A stretch of 64,000 bases of DNA from Aromatoleum buckelii (lineage in GTDB: Bacteria; Pseudomonadota; Gammaproteobacteria; Burkholderiales; Rhodocyclaceae). Under the pieces are notes generated by a model. It was given only the letters and a program-made list of their open reading frames with translations, was not told the DNA's origin and made no database searches. The position numbers were made by a program, and so were the translations under genes. The stretch covers positions 620,001 to 684,000 of the forward strand of contig NZ_WTVH02000008.1 in NCBI RefSeq assembly GCF_012910785.2, written 5' to 3'. How positions within the stretch are numbered: the stretch's first letter is position 1; each line of letters begins with the position of its first letter. Below are positions 7,731 to 17,336 of this stretch, piece by piece.

Positions 7731-8615
7731 TCAGACCTTGCGCGCGAGCCACACGCCCGACACGGCGATCACCATCCCGGCGAGCGCGAACCCGGTCAGC
7801 GTCTCGCCGAACAGCAACCAGGCCATCAGCGCGGTCGTCGGCGGCGTGAGGTAGAACAGGCTCGCGACGTTGACCGCGCTGCCGCTGCGGATCAGCAGGT
7901 TCAGCAGGCTGATCGCGCCGAGCGACAGCACCAGCACCAGCCAAAGGATCGCGAACACGAACTCGCCGCTCCAGTCGATCTGCATCGTCTCGGTGCGGCT
8001 CGCGAAGTATGCCGTGATGAGCAGGCACGGCACGAACTGGATGACCGAGCCGGTGCGCAGGTCGAAGGACGGGCAGAAGCGCTTCTGGTACAGCGTGCCG
8101 ACCGTGATGCCGGCCAGCGCGGCCAGCGCCGGGGCGAGCATCCAGCCGAGTTGGGCAGACGACCCGTTGCCGAACGCGACCTTGTTGCTGACGACCAGCG
8201 TGACGCCGATGAAGCCGAGCGCGAGCCCGGCCCATTGCCGCGCACTGACGCGTTCGCCGAGCAGCCAGCCGGCGCCGAGCGCGGTGAGCAGCGGCTGCAT
8301 GCCGACGACGAGCGCCGCGACGCCGGTCGGCAGGCCGCGGTGCAGCGTCATGAAGACGCCGCCGAGATAAGTCGCATGCACGAGCAGGCCGGCGACGCCG
8401 ATATGCGCCGCCTGGCGCCAGTTGCTCGGCCAGCGCGCGCGGGTGGCGAGCGCCAGCACGGCCATCAGCGCGATCACCAGCACATAGCGGGTCGAAAGAA
8501 AGGTCAGCGGCTCGGCATAGGGCAGGCCGAACTTCGCGCCGATGAAGCCGGTGCTCCACAGGAGCACGAACAGCAGCGGGGCGGCGGCGGTGAGGGAAGG
8601 CGGCAGGGTCGGCAT
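7731..8615 (-). CDS. EamA/DMT-family transporter
   Basis: A 294-residue inner-membrane protein with the ten-helix, two-repeat layout of drug/metabolite transporters. The first repeat begins PLLFVLLWSTGFIGAKFGL and the second begins around LAALAGITVGTLYQKRF, both typical of EamA domains. Family members export amino acids or other small metabolites; the substrate cannot be told from sequence. It is transcribed toward the NO reductase cluster. No strong ribosome binding site precedes the ATG at 8615. The upstream 70 bases contain the yebC terminator, so it has its own promoter or is weakly expressed by read-through. Confidence 0.85.
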   Translation of the reverse strand: MPTLPPSLTAAAPLLFVLLWSTGFIGAKFGLPYAEPLTFLSTRYVLVIALMAVLALATRARWPSNWRQAAHIGVAGLLVHATYLGGVFMTLHRGLPTGVAALVVGMQPLLTALGAGWLLGERVSARQWAGLALGFIGVTLVVSNKVAFGNGSSAQLGWMLAPALAALAGITVGTLYQKRFCPSFDLRTGSVIQFVPCLLITAYFASRTETMQIDWSGEFVFAILWLVLVLSLGAISLLNLLIRSGSAVNVASLFYLTPPTTALMAWLLFGETLTGFALAGMVIAVSGVWLARKV

Positions 8616-8708
8616 CGGTCAGCGGGCGGCTCGCGCGAGATGGGAAATGGCGGGACCACGCAATCTTACCGTTCATCAATTTGTTTGAGGCCAAACATTG
8701 ACGAAAAA

Positions 8709-8729
8709 AAACCGCCTGGCGGGCGGTTT
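8709..8729 (-). terminator. Rho-independent terminator after yebC
   Basis: An 8-bp stem AAACCGCC (8709-8716) / GGCGGTTT (8722-8729) with a 5-base loop is followed, in the leftward direction, by a run of T (the A tract at 8704-8711 on the + strand). It lies 20 bases beyond the yebC stop. Confidence 0.85.
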
Positions 8730-8749
8730 GTCGCAGGCGGCGCGGCGCC

Positions 8750-9475
8750 TTATTCGTCCATCACCGCCGACGTATAGACTTCCTGGACGTCGTCGAGCGA
8801 TTCGAGCGCATCGAGCAGCTTCTGCATCCGCTCGGCGTCGTCGCCGGAGAGTTCGGTCTCGTTCTGCGGCTTCATCGTGACTTCGCCGAACTCGGCCCTG
8901 AAGCCGGCCTTCTCGAGCGCATCCTTGACGTTCGAGTACTCGTACGGCGCCGTGATGACTTCGATCGAACCGTCGTCGTTGGGGACGACGTCTTCCGCGC
9001 CGACTTCGAGCGCCGCTTCCATCAGCGCGTCCTCGCTCGTGCCCGGTGCGAACATCAGCTGGCCGCAGTGCTTGAACTGGAACGCGACGCAGCCGTCGGT
9101 GCCCATGTTGCCGCCGTATTTCGAGAATGCGTGGCGCACGTCGGCAACGGTGCGCGTCTTGTTGTCGGTGAGGCAATCGACCATCACCGCCGCCCCGCCG
9201 ATGCCATAGCCCTCGTAGCGGGCTTCCTCGTAGCTGACGCCGTCGAGCTCACCGGTGCCGCGCTTGATCGCGCGGTCGATGTTCTCGCTGGGCATGTTCT
9301 CGGCTTTCGCCTTGTCCACGGCCAGGCGCAGGCGCGGATTGAAGTTCGGATCGCCCCCGCCCATGCGCGCGGCGACGGTGATCTCCTTGATCAGCTTGGT
9401 GAATACCTTGCCCCGCTTGGCGTCCTGACGACCCTTGCGGTGCTGAATGTTGGCCCACTTGGAATGACCCGCCAT
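8750..9475 (-). CDS. yebC: YebC/PmpR/TACO1-family protein
   Basis: A 241-residue cytosolic protein beginning [18 protein letters not shown], the unmistakable YebC N-terminus, with the three-domain fold expected at this length. Homologues act as DNA-binding transcriptional regulators (PmpR) or, as shown more recently, as translation factors that relieve ribosome stalling at proline stretches (TACO1/YebC). In many proteobacteria it sits beside ruvC; here it is a single-gene unit with its own terminator. Confidence 0.95.
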   Translation of the reverse strand: MAGHSKWANIQHRKGRQDAKRGKVFTKLIKEITVAARMGGGDPNFNPRLRLAVDKAKAENMPSENIDRAIKRGTGELDGVSYEEARYEGYGIGGAAVMVDCLTDNKTRTVADVRHAFSKYGGNMGTDGCVAFQFKHCGQLMFAPGTSEDALMEAALEVGAEDVVPNDDGSIEVITAPYEYSNVKDALEKAGFRAEFGEVTMKPQNETELSGDDAERMQKLLDALESLDDVQEVYTSAVMDE

Positions 9476-9786
9476 AAAATCCCCGATGCTGCCGATTTCG
9501 ATTGAAAATGGCGGCCATTATACAGGCGCACGCCCGTCGTGCCCCCGCAGCGCTCGTTCGTGAGGTCTGGTAGAGTGGCGCCGCTCTGTTGGCGCGCTCG
9601 CTCCCGATACCCGGCTTGCATTTTCGGCCGGTGCTGCCCGGATTTCGACGGAAGCTGCAGCACCCGGCGGGAGTTTTTTTCGCGCCGCCCGCGCGACGAT
9701 CGGCCCCCTTGCTCATGATTGCCGTACCCGCCCCGTGATCTGCGGATTTCGCGGGGATTCGAAAACCGACGCCCGAGGAAATTGAA
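9476..9786. other. 311-base intergenic region between yebC and the SLOG-like gene
   Basis: On the minus strand, TATAAT (9517-9522 read in reverse) is a perfect -10 hexamer 42 bases upstream of yebC, but the -35 position (GGGGCA) is poor. A T-run at about 9673-9679 follows a short GC-rich stretch without a convincing stem. No open frame in this stretch looks coding, and no RNA gene was recognised. Confidence 0.35.
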
Positions 9787-10404
9787 GTGACGGCCAGTTC
9801 TCCCCTTGCGTTGCCGTTCGTGCCGCGCCGGGTTTTTCTGTTCAGCGGCCACCGCGTCGACACGCCCGACCGGCGTACGCCACGTTTCCCGGCGGGCCTG
9901 GAAGCCGTCGCGGCACGATGTATCGCACAGGCGCTCGAGGCATGGGAGGCCGGCCCCGGCGATCTGGCGCTGGCGCAGGGCGCGAGCGGCGGCGATATCC
10001 TGTTTCTCGAAGCGTGCCGCGCCCGCGGCCTGCACGTGCAGATGCTGCTGCCGCTCAACGAGGCGCAGTTCGTCCAATGCAAGATCCTGCCGTCGGTCGA
10101 CGGCGAGCGCTGGCGGGAGCGCTTCCAGGTATTGAAGGCCGGCCTCGCGTCGCCGCCGCTCGTCATGCCGGCACGGCCGATCACGCTTGCGCACCTCGCG
10201 ATTCCCGAAAACGCCGGCCCCTGTGAACGCTGCAATCTGTGGTCGCTCGACATCGCCCTCCATTGGGGGGCGGAGAGGCTGCGCTTCCTGTGCCTGTGGA
10301 ACGGTGGCGGGGCGGACGGGGCCGGCGGCACGGCGCACCTTTACCGTGAAGCCCGGCGCCGTGGTGCACAAGTGGTGTGGCTCGACACGCGCTCCCTGTG
10401 GTAA
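9787..10404 (+). CDS. Rossmann-like (SLOG-type) hypothetical protein
   Basis: A 205-residue soluble protein starting at GTG 9787, with GAGGAAATTGAA upstream. It begins FLFSGHRVDTPDR and continues with AQGASGGDILFLEACRARG and VQMLLPL, a strand-glycine-loop-helix pattern that recalls SLOG nucleotide-binding domains, including the copy attached to some nucleotide cyclases and TPR proteins. A later CERCNLW motif contains two cysteines. SLOG proteins bind nucleotides or nucleotide-derived signals in stress or immunity systems, but no partner effector gene is adjacent here. Function not known; family call is tentative. Confidence 0.5.
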   Translation: MTASSPLALPFVPRRVFLFSGHRVDTPDRRTPRFPAGLEAVAARCIAQALEAWEAGPGDLALAQGASGGDILFLEACRARGLHVQMLLPLNEAQFVQCKILPSVDGERWRERFQVLKAGLASPPLVMPARPITLAHLAIPENAGPCERCNLWSLDIALHWGAERLRFLCLWNGGGADGAGGTAHLYREARRRGAQVVWLDTRSLW

Positions 10405-10492
10405 GCCCGGCGCGTTTCGGCAACCCGCGCCAGCTGCGCAGCTGAACGAACGGCCGGCGGCGCCGGACGCCTTCGGCCGAATGCGGGAAAAG

Positions 10493-10783
10493 TTATTTCG
10501 ACTTCGCGACCTGCTTTTTCGCGCCGCCCACGGTGAGCTGCTCGCGCAGCTGGGCGACCGATTTATCCCCGATTCCGGGCACTTTCGTCAGATCGTCGAC
10601 GCTCGCGAAGGCCCCGTTCGACTTGCGGTATTCGATGATCGCCTTGGCCTTCGCCGGCCCGATTCCCTTGACCGTCTCGAGAGCGGCGGCGTCGGCGGTG
10701 TTGACGTCGACCGGCGCCTCGGCCAGCGCCGCCAGTGGCGACAGGGCGAGGGCGAAGAGCAGCGAACGGAGCAGTTTGTTCAT
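10493..10783 (-). CDS. Secreted helix-hairpin-helix (ComEA-like) DNA-binding protein
   Basis: A 96-residue protein with a cleavable signal peptide (MNKLLRSLLFALALSPLAALAEA) followed by VDVNTADAAALETVKGIG and VPGIGDKSVAQL, two helix-hairpin-helix motifs as in ComEA. The start at 10783 has a good GGAGGT 7 bases upstream; the longer open frame to its right has no such signal. ComEA proteins bind incoming double-stranded DNA in the periplasm during transformation; stand-alone short ComEA paralogues are common in betaproteobacteria and their roles are not all proven. No other competence gene is nearby. The C-terminus is Lys-rich. Confidence 0.85.
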   Translation of the reverse strand: MNKLLRSLLFALALSPLAALAEAPVDVNTADAAALETVKGIGPAKAKAIIEYRKSNGAFASVDDLTKVPGIGDKSVAQLREQLTVGGAKKQVAKSK

Positions 10784-10985
10784 GTGAGTACCTCCAGGCG
10801 GGTTCATGCCATATGGCAAATGCAATCTACGAGTCGCTGCAAACGATGTCAATGACATTTTATCGAGGGCCGCCCGGTCGTTTCGCGGGCAGCAGCGGCT
10901 TGGCTGTATCGAGCAGCGCGCGCTCGGCCCGGATTGCGGCCGCAACGCAGGCCCGGGCATTTATTAAGGCGGCAAATAAATACAA

Positions 10986-11046
10986 CCGTTTGCCCTGAGC
11001 CCGTCGAAGGGCATCGGCAGGGCTTCGACAGGCTCAGCCCGAACGG
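10986..11046. repeat. 61-bp REP-like imperfect palindrome, copy 1
   Basis: The left arm (CCGTTTGCCCTGAGC, 10986-11000, then CCGTCGAAGGGC) is nearly the reverse complement of the right arm (GGGCTTCGACAGG, then CTCAGCCCGAACGG, ending 11046). A near-identical 61-bp element lies at 40608-40668. This copy is between the divergent helix-hairpin-helix gene and rquA. It resembles extragenic palindromic repeats carried in many copies in proteobacterial genomes. Confidence 0.85.
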
Positions 11047-11115
11047 TATTTGCCTGTCGGGTTAATATTCCGCTGCGGCGCGTGGTCGGTAGCGGTAAAT
11101 AGGTAGGCTTCGATT

Positions 11116-11856
11116 ATGCTTGGGGCCATGGAACCGAATCCCGCCGACCCCGCACTGCACGTCCACGGGGCTCTCGTGCCGCATGACGCCGAGATACCTT
11201 CCTATCTGCGCCGCGCCTACTCCTGGGCTTATCTCGACCCGCGCACGCTGCGCTGGCTCGATCGGCCCGGCGTCGTCTCGGCGATTCTGTGGGGGAACGC
11301 GAATCGCCTGATGCGCGACGCGGTCGCCGAGTTCGCGCCCGGGCAGCGCGTGCTGCAGGCAGCCTGCGTGTATGGCGGATTTTCAGCGCTGCTCGCGCAG
11401 CGAATCGGGGCACACGGTGCGCTCGATGTCGTCGACGTCGCCGCGTTGCAGGTCGCGAACGCACGCGGCAAGCTCGCGGGTTTCCGTCAGGCGAAGGTAT
11501 GGCAGGCGGATCTTTCCGTGCCCGGCTGCGTCGCTGCTGGCGGCTACGATGGGGTGTGCTGTTTCTTCCTGCTGCACGAGGTGCCGGAGGCCGAGCGCTG
11601 TCGGATCGTTGACAACCTGCTCGCGGCAGTGCGGCCCGGCGGCAGGATCGTGTTCGTCGACTACCATCGGCCGCGTGGCTGGCACCCGTTGCGCCCGGTG
11701 ATGTCGCTGGTATTCCGCAGGTTCGAGCCTTATGCGGAATCACTTTTCGGCGCCGCGATCGAGTCGCGCTCGGCGCGCTCGGCCGGCTTCGAATGGACGA
11801 AGACCACCTGCTTCGGTGGTCTTTATCAAAAGCTCGTCGGCACGCGGCGAGGTTGA
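11116..11856 (+). CDS. rquA: Rhodoquinone biosynthesis methyltransferase RquA
   Basis: A 246-residue SAM-dependent methyltransferase-fold protein. The ATG at 11116 has AGGTAGG 8 bases upstream; an ATG at 11128 is a less likely start. The sequence shows features I associate with RquA: AYLDPRTLRWLDRPGVV, SAILWGNANRLMRDA, a motif I variant LQAACVYGGFS in place of the usual GxGxG, CCFFLLHEVP and VDYHRPRGWHPLRP, then FGGLYQKLV. RquA converts ubiquinone to rhodoquinone, the low-potential quinone used for fumarate reduction without oxygen. Other class I methyltransferases lack the VYGxFS variant. It converges with rhlE and stands alone. The name rests on motif memory, not alignment. Confidence 0.78.
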   Translation: MLGAMEPNPADPALHVHGALVPHDAEIPSYLRRAYSWAYLDPRTLRWLDRPGVVSAILWGNANRLMRDAVAEFAPGQRVLQAACVYGGFSALLAQRIGAHGALDVVDVAALQVANARGKLAGFRQAKVWQADLSVPGCVAAGGYDGVCCFFLLHEVPEAERCRIVDNLLAAVRPGGRIVFVDYHRPRGWHPLRPVMSLVFRRFEPYAESLFGAAIESRSARSAGFEWTKTTCFGGLYQKLVGTRRG

Positions 11857-11882
11857 AAACCCCTGCGCCGCGGATCGGCGCG

Positions 11883-13406
11883 TCAGCGGTTGCGATCGTC
11901 CGTCTTGGCGTTGAAGAGTGCCGGACGCGGCTGCGCGCGACGGGTGCTGTCGGGTCGCGGCGCCGGGCGTGCGCTGTCGCTGCGTGGCGTGCCGTTCGGC
12001 CCGGCGTTGCGCGGTGCCCGGTTGCCGTCCGCGTCGGGACGTCCGCGGCTGGCTTCGACTTCGCTGCGCGGGGCGCGATTGCCGAAATTGTCGGCGTCGC
12101 GTGACCGGGCGGGGGCTCGGGAAGGAGCCGGGTGGGCCGTCTGCCGGCTGGCGGGGCGGTCGGTGCGTGCTTGGCGCGGCGCGTTCGCGTTGTTGTGTCG
12201 CGACGGCTGACGCGGTTGCCGCGGGGGACGCGCGTCGCTCTCGTTCGGGTCGACCGGCGCGATTGCGAAGGCCGGCAGCACTTCGCGGTCGATCGTGCGC
12301 TTGATCAGCCGCTCGATCGCCGTCAGGTGTTGGCGCTCTTCGGAGTCGATGAACGACACCGCGGCGCCGCTCGAGCCGGCGCGGCCGGTGCGGCCGATGC
12401 GATGGACGTAGTCTTCGGGAACGTTCGGCAGTTCGAAGTTCACGACATGCGGCAACTGGTCGATGTCGAGTCCGCGCGCGGCGATGTCGGTCGCGACCAG
12501 CACTGGCAGCGAGCCGTCCTTGAATTCGGCCAGCGCGCGGGTACGCGCCGACTGGCTCTTGTTGCCGTGGATCGCCGCCGACGGGATGCCGTGCTTGGCG
12601 AGGTATTCGGCGAGCTTGTTGGCGCCGTGCTTGGTGCGGGTGAACACCAGCACCTGATGCCAGTCGTTCTCCTTGACCAGATGCACGAGCAGGTCGCGCT
12701 TCTGCTTCTGCGCGACCGAATAGACTGACTGCTGCACGAGTTCGGACGCGGTGTTGCGTCGCGCGACTTCGACGCAGCCCGGATTGTGCAGCAGGCCGTT
12801 CGCGAGGCTGCGGATCTCGTCCGAGAAAGTCGCCGAAAACAGCAGGTTCTGGCGCTGCTTCGGCAGCAGCGCGAGGATCTTGCGGATGTCGCGGATGAAG
12901 CCCATGTCGAGCATGCGGTCCGCTTCGTCGAGGATCAGGATCTCGACGCCCGACAGGTCGAGCGTCTTCTGGCCGACGTGGTCGAGCAGCCGGCCCGGGG
13001 TCGCGACGAGGATGTCGACGCGCTTCTTCAGCGCCTGGATCTGCGGGTTGATGCCGACGCCGCCGAACATCACCATCGACGTGAGCGGCAGATGCTTGCC
13101 GTAGGTCTGCACGGACTCCTCGACCTGCGCCGCGAGTTCGCGCGTCGGAGTCAGGATCAGGCAGCGCGGCCGGCCGGCCTTCGGGTTCGCTGGGGGGGTG
13201 GCGGACAGACGGTGCAGCACCGGCAGCGTAAAGCCGGCAGTCTTGCCGGTGCCGGTCTGGGCGGCGGCGAGCAGGTCGCCGCCGGCGAGCACCAGCGGGA
13301 TCGCCTGTGCCTGGATCGGCGTCGGCGTCGTGTAGCCGGATTCGGAAATTGCGCGCAGCAGCGGTTCGGCCAGTCCGAGACCGGCAAAGTTTGCTTCTGA
13401 TGTCAT
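11883..13406 (-). CDS. rhlE: DEAD-box RNA helicase, RhlE type
   Basis: A 507-residue ATP-dependent RNA helicase. Start at 13406 ([12 protein letters not shown]); a GGAG is 13 bases upstream, rather far. Helicase motifs in order: Q motif (GYTTPTPIQ), I (AQTGTGKT), Ia (PTRELA), II (DEAD), III (SAT), and VI ([10 protein letters not shown]). After about residue 390 comes a low-complexity tail rich in Arg, Pro, Asn and Asp, common in RhlE proteins and used for RNA contact. Likely works in ribosome assembly or RNA turnover, especially in the cold. Single-gene unit. Confidence 0.92.
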   Translation of the reverse strand: MTSEANFAGLGLAEPLLRAISESGYTTPTPIQAQAIPLVLAGGDLLAAAQTGTGKTAGFTLPVLHRLSATPPANPKAGRPRCLILTPTRELAAQVEESVQTYGKHLPLTSMVMFGGVGINPQIQALKKRVDILVATPGRLLDHVGQKTLDLSGVEILILDEADRMLDMGFIRDIRKILALLPKQRQNLLFSATFSDEIRSLANGLLHNPGCVEVARRNTASELVQQSVYSVAQKQKRDLLVHLVKENDWHQVLVFTRTKHGANKLAEYLAKHGIPSAAIHGNKSQSARTRALAEFKDGSLPVLVATDIAARGLDIDQLPHVVNFELPNVPEDYVHRIGRTGRAGSSGAAVSFIDSEERQHLTAIERLIKRTIDREVLPAFAIAPVDPNESDARPPRQPRQPSRHNNANAPRQARTDRPASRQTAHPAPSRAPARSRDADNFGNRAPRSEVEASRGRPDADGNRAPRNAGPNGTPRSDSARPAPRPDSTRRAQPRPALFNAKTDDRNR

Positions 13407-13679
13407 CGAGAAAATTGCTCCAGCGACGGCCTGTCGCTCAAGCTGAGTGACACCAATCGAGGCGGGCGGGGAAATGAGACCGGAAAAGGTCGTTGGGGAC
13501 GAGCGTCGCCGATTGGCTGGGCGCACGCAAGAGATGGATTGTACGGGCTTTTGCGGCAGCGCAGCGAAATTCTTGCGCAAAGTGTGGACGATGCGCCACG
13601 CTACTCCTTACGTGCAATGTTTCGGCAGCCGATTGGCAGTTATAGTCCTCGTTCTGTCCATGGTTACAGGTGCCGGTCA

Positions 13680-14807
13680 ATGCAAGCTTCCTGTCCGCGT
13701 TTGTCACGCCTTCGGTCGCGTCTGGCGCGGCGACTCGGCTTGAAGGCGCTGGCCGCCTGCCTGATTCTCGCGTTCGGCGCCGTCGCCGGTCGCGTCGCGT
13801 TCGCGACGTGGAGTTTTCTCGTTGAAGGGAAAGTCGCGGTGGCAACGACTTCCGCCGCCGTGTCGATGGTCGCGTTCGCGCTCGCGTGGCGCGGCCTCGG
13901 GTGGCTGCTCTCGCCGGCTGCGTGCCCTGCCGGCGTTCGCCTGCCGCGCGAGGCGGCGCGCTCGCTCCATGCGATGATCGACCAGATGAGCCAGCGCTTC
14001 GGCGGGATTCCCGTCGACGCGGTGTGGATCGGTGGCGACATGAACGCTGCGATCCTGCAACGGCCGCGCTGGGGCTGGGTCGGCCCGATCGAGACGCATC
14101 TGATCATTGGCCTGCCGCTTGCCCATAGCGTGTCGCGACGCCAGTTCTGCGCGATCCTCGCTCACGAATTCGCCCATCTGGCGTGCCAGCGGCAGCGGCT
14201 CGACGCCTGGTGGGGGCACTTGCGCGCGTGGTGGTTCCGCGTGCTGGACCGCTGCATCGACGGCATTCCGCTGCTCGGGCGCGGATTCGAATGGGGGTTC
14301 GCCGGCGATCTGCGTGAGGCGCTGCGCCTCGCGCGCCTCGAAGAGTTCGAAGCCGATGCGGTCGCCGCGCGCGTCGTCGGCGCGCAGCTGGTCGGCGAAG
14401 CGCTCGTCGAAGTCGCGCTGAAAGAGCGTTTTCTCAGCGAGGATTACTGGCGCAAAGTCATGGCACAGAGCCGGCTGCAGCCGGAACCGTCGATTCGCCC
14501 GTACCGGGACATGGGGCTCGGGATGATGGCGGGTTTCAGGCGGCCGATGCCGGGATTGCTTGATCTGAGGCGCTGGATGGCGGGTGACGAAGAGCAGGCT
14601 CCAGGCGCCAGTTTTCACCCGACGGTCGCCGAGCGCTTGCGTGCGCTGCGCGTGCGCGCCGCGGTGTCGCACGGCGAGCGCAAGTCGGTCGCCGACGCCT
14701 GCCTCGCGCCGCTGCTGCCGACGCTGGCGTGGGTCTTCGACCGCGCGTGGTGGGAGGACTCGCGCCTCGCGTGGCGGGGCTGTTACCAGCTGTCGCGCCC
14801 GCGTTGA
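13680..14807 (+). CDS. M48-family membrane metalloprotease
   Basis: A 375-residue protein starting at ATG 13680 with AGGTG 9 bases upstream. Two hydrophobic helices (roughly residues 20-40 and 55-80) precede a zinc protease domain with H162-E-F-A-H166 and the downstream acidic ligand in E221-E-F-E-A-D226, the M48 (HtpX/Ste24) arrangement. The C-terminal part contains a repeated WxxD/AWW pattern. Related proteases degrade misfolded membrane or envelope proteins. The protein is not close to canonical HtpX, so it is called by family only. Ends 11 bases before the convergent btuF gene. Confidence 0.8.
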   Translation: MQASCPRLSRLRSRLARRLGLKALAACLILAFGAVAGRVAFATWSFLVEGKVAVATTSAAVSMVAFALAWRGLGWLLSPAACPAGVRLPREAARSLHAMIDQMSQRFGGIPVDAVWIGGDMNAAILQRPRWGWVGPIETHLIIGLPLAHSVSRRQFCAILAHEFAHLACQRQRLDAWWGHLRAWWFRVLDRCIDGIPLLGRGFEWGFAGDLREALRLARLEEFEADAVAARVVGAQLVGEALVEVALKERFLSEDYWRKVMAQSRLQPEPSIRPYRDMGLGMMAGFRRPMPGLLDLRRWMAGDEEQAPGASFHPTVAERLRALRVRAAVSHGERKSVADACLAPLLPTLAWVFDRAWWEDSRLAWRGCYQLSRPR

Positions 14808-14817
14808 GGTGCGATGA

Positions 14818-15711
14818 TCAGCGCTCGTCGCGTTTCGCGCGGGCGGCGTCGAGAAATTCGCACAGCTGCGCGGCGCCGTCGAGAATCCGCGGCGTGTGGC
14901 GCTGGATGAGTTCGGGCGGCACGAAGTAGAGGTTCCCGGCGCGGCTCGCCGCCAGCCCCGGCCAGCGTTTCCATCGATCGAGCCATTCCGGGCGCGCCTC
15001 GCCCATGCCGCTGGCGACGATCACTTCCGGATCGGCCGCGAGCACGCTTTCGACGCCGATCGCTGGCGCGAGCTGCGCCAGCGCGCCGAACACGTTCCTG
15101 CCGCCGCACAGACGTATGACGTCGGAAATCAGGTGTTCGTCGTTGATCGTCATCAGCGGATCGTCCCAGATCTGGTAGAACAGCGGCACCGCTGGGCGCT
15201 GGCCGTAACGCCGAGCGAGCTCCGTCCTGCGCGCGCGAAACGCCTCGGCCGCGGCGTGGCCGGCCTGGTCGCTGCCGGTGAGGCGGCCAAACGTCTCGAG
15301 GCTGTGCGCGACGTCGTCGAGACTGCGCGGTTCGTTGAGGAACACCGGGATCCCGAGCGCCTCGAGCTTGGCGAGATGCGCGTTGCGATTGCCGCTGTGC
15401 CACGCGATCACGAGGTCTGGCTGCAACGCCGCGACCGCCTCCATATCCACGTTGCTGTAGCCGCCAACGCGCGGCAGCGCCTTCGCCGCGTCGGGGAAGT
15501 CGCTGTACTCGACGACGCCGACGATCCGTCCCCCCGCGCCCGCCGCGAACAACAGCTCGGTGACGTGCGGCGCGAGGCTGACGATGCGCCGAGCCGGCTG
15601 CGCGAGCTGCACGCGCCGTCCGGTGTCGTCCTCGACGACGAGTTCGGCGCGCAGCGGAGCGGCGAGCAGGAGGCAAAGGCAGAGTGTTGCGGGGATGCGA
15701 AGCGGGGTCAT
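14818..15711 (-). CDS. btuF: Cobalamin-binding periplasmic protein (BtuF-like)
   Basis: A 297-residue ABC-transporter binding protein with a signal peptide (ends LLAAPLRAELV) and the two-lobe helical-backbone fold. Telling segments are RRIVSLAPHVTELLFAAGAG, GYSNVDMEAVAALQPDLVIAW, LGIPVFL and CGGRNVFG, as in BtuF proteins that capture vitamin B12. A heme- or siderophore-binding relative is possible, but the divergent cobQ gene 108 bases away supports a corrinoid role. The partner BtuC and BtuD genes are not in the window. Confidence 0.85.
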   Translation of the reverse strand: MTPLRIPATLCLCLLLAAPLRAELVVEDDTGRRVQLAQPARRIVSLAPHVTELLFAAGAGGRIVGVVEYSDFPDAAKALPRVGGYSNVDMEAVAALQPDLVIAWHSGNRNAHLAKLEALGIPVFLNEPRSLDDVAHSLETFGRLTGSDQAGHAAAEAFRARRTELARRYGQRPAVPLFYQIWDDPLMTINDEHLISDVIRLCGGRNVFGALAQLAPAIGVESVLAADPEVIVASGMGEARPEWLDRWKRWPGLAASRAGNLYFVPPELIQRHTPRILDGAAQLCEFLDAARAKRDER

Positions 15712-15819
15712 CGGAAGTACCGTGAAGCCGGCGCCAGGCTCGATCGGCCTGGAAATCGTCGGCGGAGCTTATCTAATCGGCGATAATCGGCCGCTTTCAA
15801 CGAAGCGGGATTTTACGCG

Positions 15820-17289
15820 ATGCCACATGCCGTTGCGCTGATGGTTCAGGGGACGACGTCGGACGCCGGGAAAAGCACGCTCGTCGCCGGCCTCGCCCGG
15901 GTGCTGTTCCGCCGCGGCGTGCGCATCGCGCCGTTCAAGCCGCAAAACATGGCGTTGAATTCCGCCGTGACCGTCGACGGCGGCGAGATCGGCCGCGCTC
16001 AGGCGCTGCAGGCGCTGGCCGCAGGGCTTGAGCCGCATAGCGATTTCAATCCGGTGCTGCTGAAGCCTTCTACCGACGTCGGCGCGCAGGTCGTCATCCA
16101 CGGCCGCGTCGCGCTGAGCCTGTCGGCGCGCGACTACCATGCGTACAAGCCGACGGCGATGGCGGCGGTGATGGCGTCGTGGGATCGCCTCGTCACCGCC
16201 TACGAGTGCGTGCTCGTCGAAGGGGCAGGCAGTCCCGCGGAAATCAACCTGCGCGACCGCGACATCGCGAACATGGGGTTCGCGGAAGCCGCGGACGTGC
16301 CGGTGATCCTCGTCGCCGACATCGACCGCGGCGGAGTATTCGCGCATCTGGTCGGCACGCTGGAACTGCTGTCGCCGTCCGAGCAGGCGCGCGTCAAGGG
16401 TTTTGTCATCAACCGCTTTCGCGGCGACCTCGGGCTGCTGCAGCCCGGGCTCGACTGGCTCGAAGCGCGCACCGGGCGGCCGGTGCTCGGCGTGCTGCCG
16501 TACCTGCACGGGCTGTTCCTCGACGCCGAGGACGGCCTCGCCGATGCCCGCGCGGACAAGGGCGAAGCGCGCCTCACCGTGGTCGCGCCGGTCTATCCGC
16601 GCATCTCGAACCACACCGACTTCGACGCGCTGCGCCTGCACCCGCAGGTCGATTTCCGCTGGGTCGGCCCCGGCCAGGCGATGCCCGCGGCGGACCTGAT
16701 CGTCCTGCCCGGTTCGAAGAGCGTGCAGGCGGACCTCGCGTGGCTGCGCGCGCAGGGCTGGGACGCGGCGATCCTGCGGCACCTGCGCTACGGCGGCAAG
16801 CTCGCCGGCATCTGCGGCGGCTTCCAGATGCTCGGTCGATGGCTGCACGATCCGCTCGGCGTCGAAGGCGGCGCCGGCAGCACCGCCGGGCTCGGCCTGC
16901 TGGACATGGAAACGACGCTTGCAGCCGAAAAGCGCCTCGAGAACGTGTGCGGCACGCTGAACCTCCCCGGCTCGCCCGCTGCGGCAGGCTACGAGATCCA
17001 CATGGGCGTGAGCGGAGGGGCAGCGCTCGACCGGCCGGCGCTGCAGTTCGCCGACGGACGCGGCGACGGCGCACTGTCGGCGGACGGCCAGATCCTCGGT
17101 ACGTATCTCCATGGGCTCTTCGACACTCCCGCCGCGCTGTCGGCGCTGCTCGCGTGGGCGGGGGCGGGCGAAGTCGAAACCGTCGATCTCGCCGCACGGC
17201 GCGAAGCCGACCTCGACCGGCTTGCCGACGCGATCGAGCGCCATCTCGACCTCGGCCGGCTGTTTCCCGCCGAGTGGGTCCGCAGGTGA
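15820..17289 (+). CDS. cobQ: Cobyric acid synthase CobQ
   Basis: A 489-residue glutamine-dependent amidotransferase that amidates four side chains of adenosylcobyrinic acid a,c-diamide. N-terminal dethiobiotin-synthetase-like domain with P-loop [10 protein letters not shown] (residues 11-20) and [17 protein letters not shown]-terminal class I-like glutaminase domain with the nucleophile elbow [10 protein letters not shown] and the late YLHGLFD histidine. Length is normal for CobQ. Divergent from btuF; no cobalamin riboswitch fold was recognised in the 108-base gap. Supplies cofactor for the two B12-dependent mutases in this window, though other cob genes are elsewhere. Confidence 0.95.
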   Translation: MPHAVALMVQGTTSDAGKSTLVAGLARVLFRRGVRIAPFKPQNMALNSAVTVDGGEIGRAQALQALAAGLEPHSDFNPVLLKPSTDVGAQVVIHGRVALSLSARDYHAYKPTAMAAVMASWDRLVTAYECVLVEGAGSPAEINLRDRDIANMGFAEAADVPVILVADIDRGGVFAHLVGTLELLSPSEQARVKGFVINRFRGDLGLLQPGLDWLEARTGRPVLGVLPYLHGLFLDAEDGLADARADKGEARLTVVAPVYPRISNHTDFDALRLHPQVDFRWVGPGQAMPAADLIVLPGSKSVQADLAWLRAQGWDAAILRHLRYGGKLAGICGGFQMLGRWLHDPLGVEGGAGSTAGLGLLDMETTLAAEKRLENVCGTLNLPGSPAAAGYEIHMGVSGGAALDRPALQFADGRGDGALSADGQILGTYLHGLFDTPAALSALLAWAGAGEVETVDLAARREADLDRLADAIERHLDLGRLFPAEWVRR

Positions 17290-17336
17290 CGCCGGCGACG
17301 TTCCGGACGCCATTGCCCGGGCGCGCCTGAAAGGCG

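Noticed and set aside
15712-15819. Possible cobalamin riboswitch between btuF and cobQ
   Set aside because: The 108-base gap is too short and no B12-box-like sequence was recognised.
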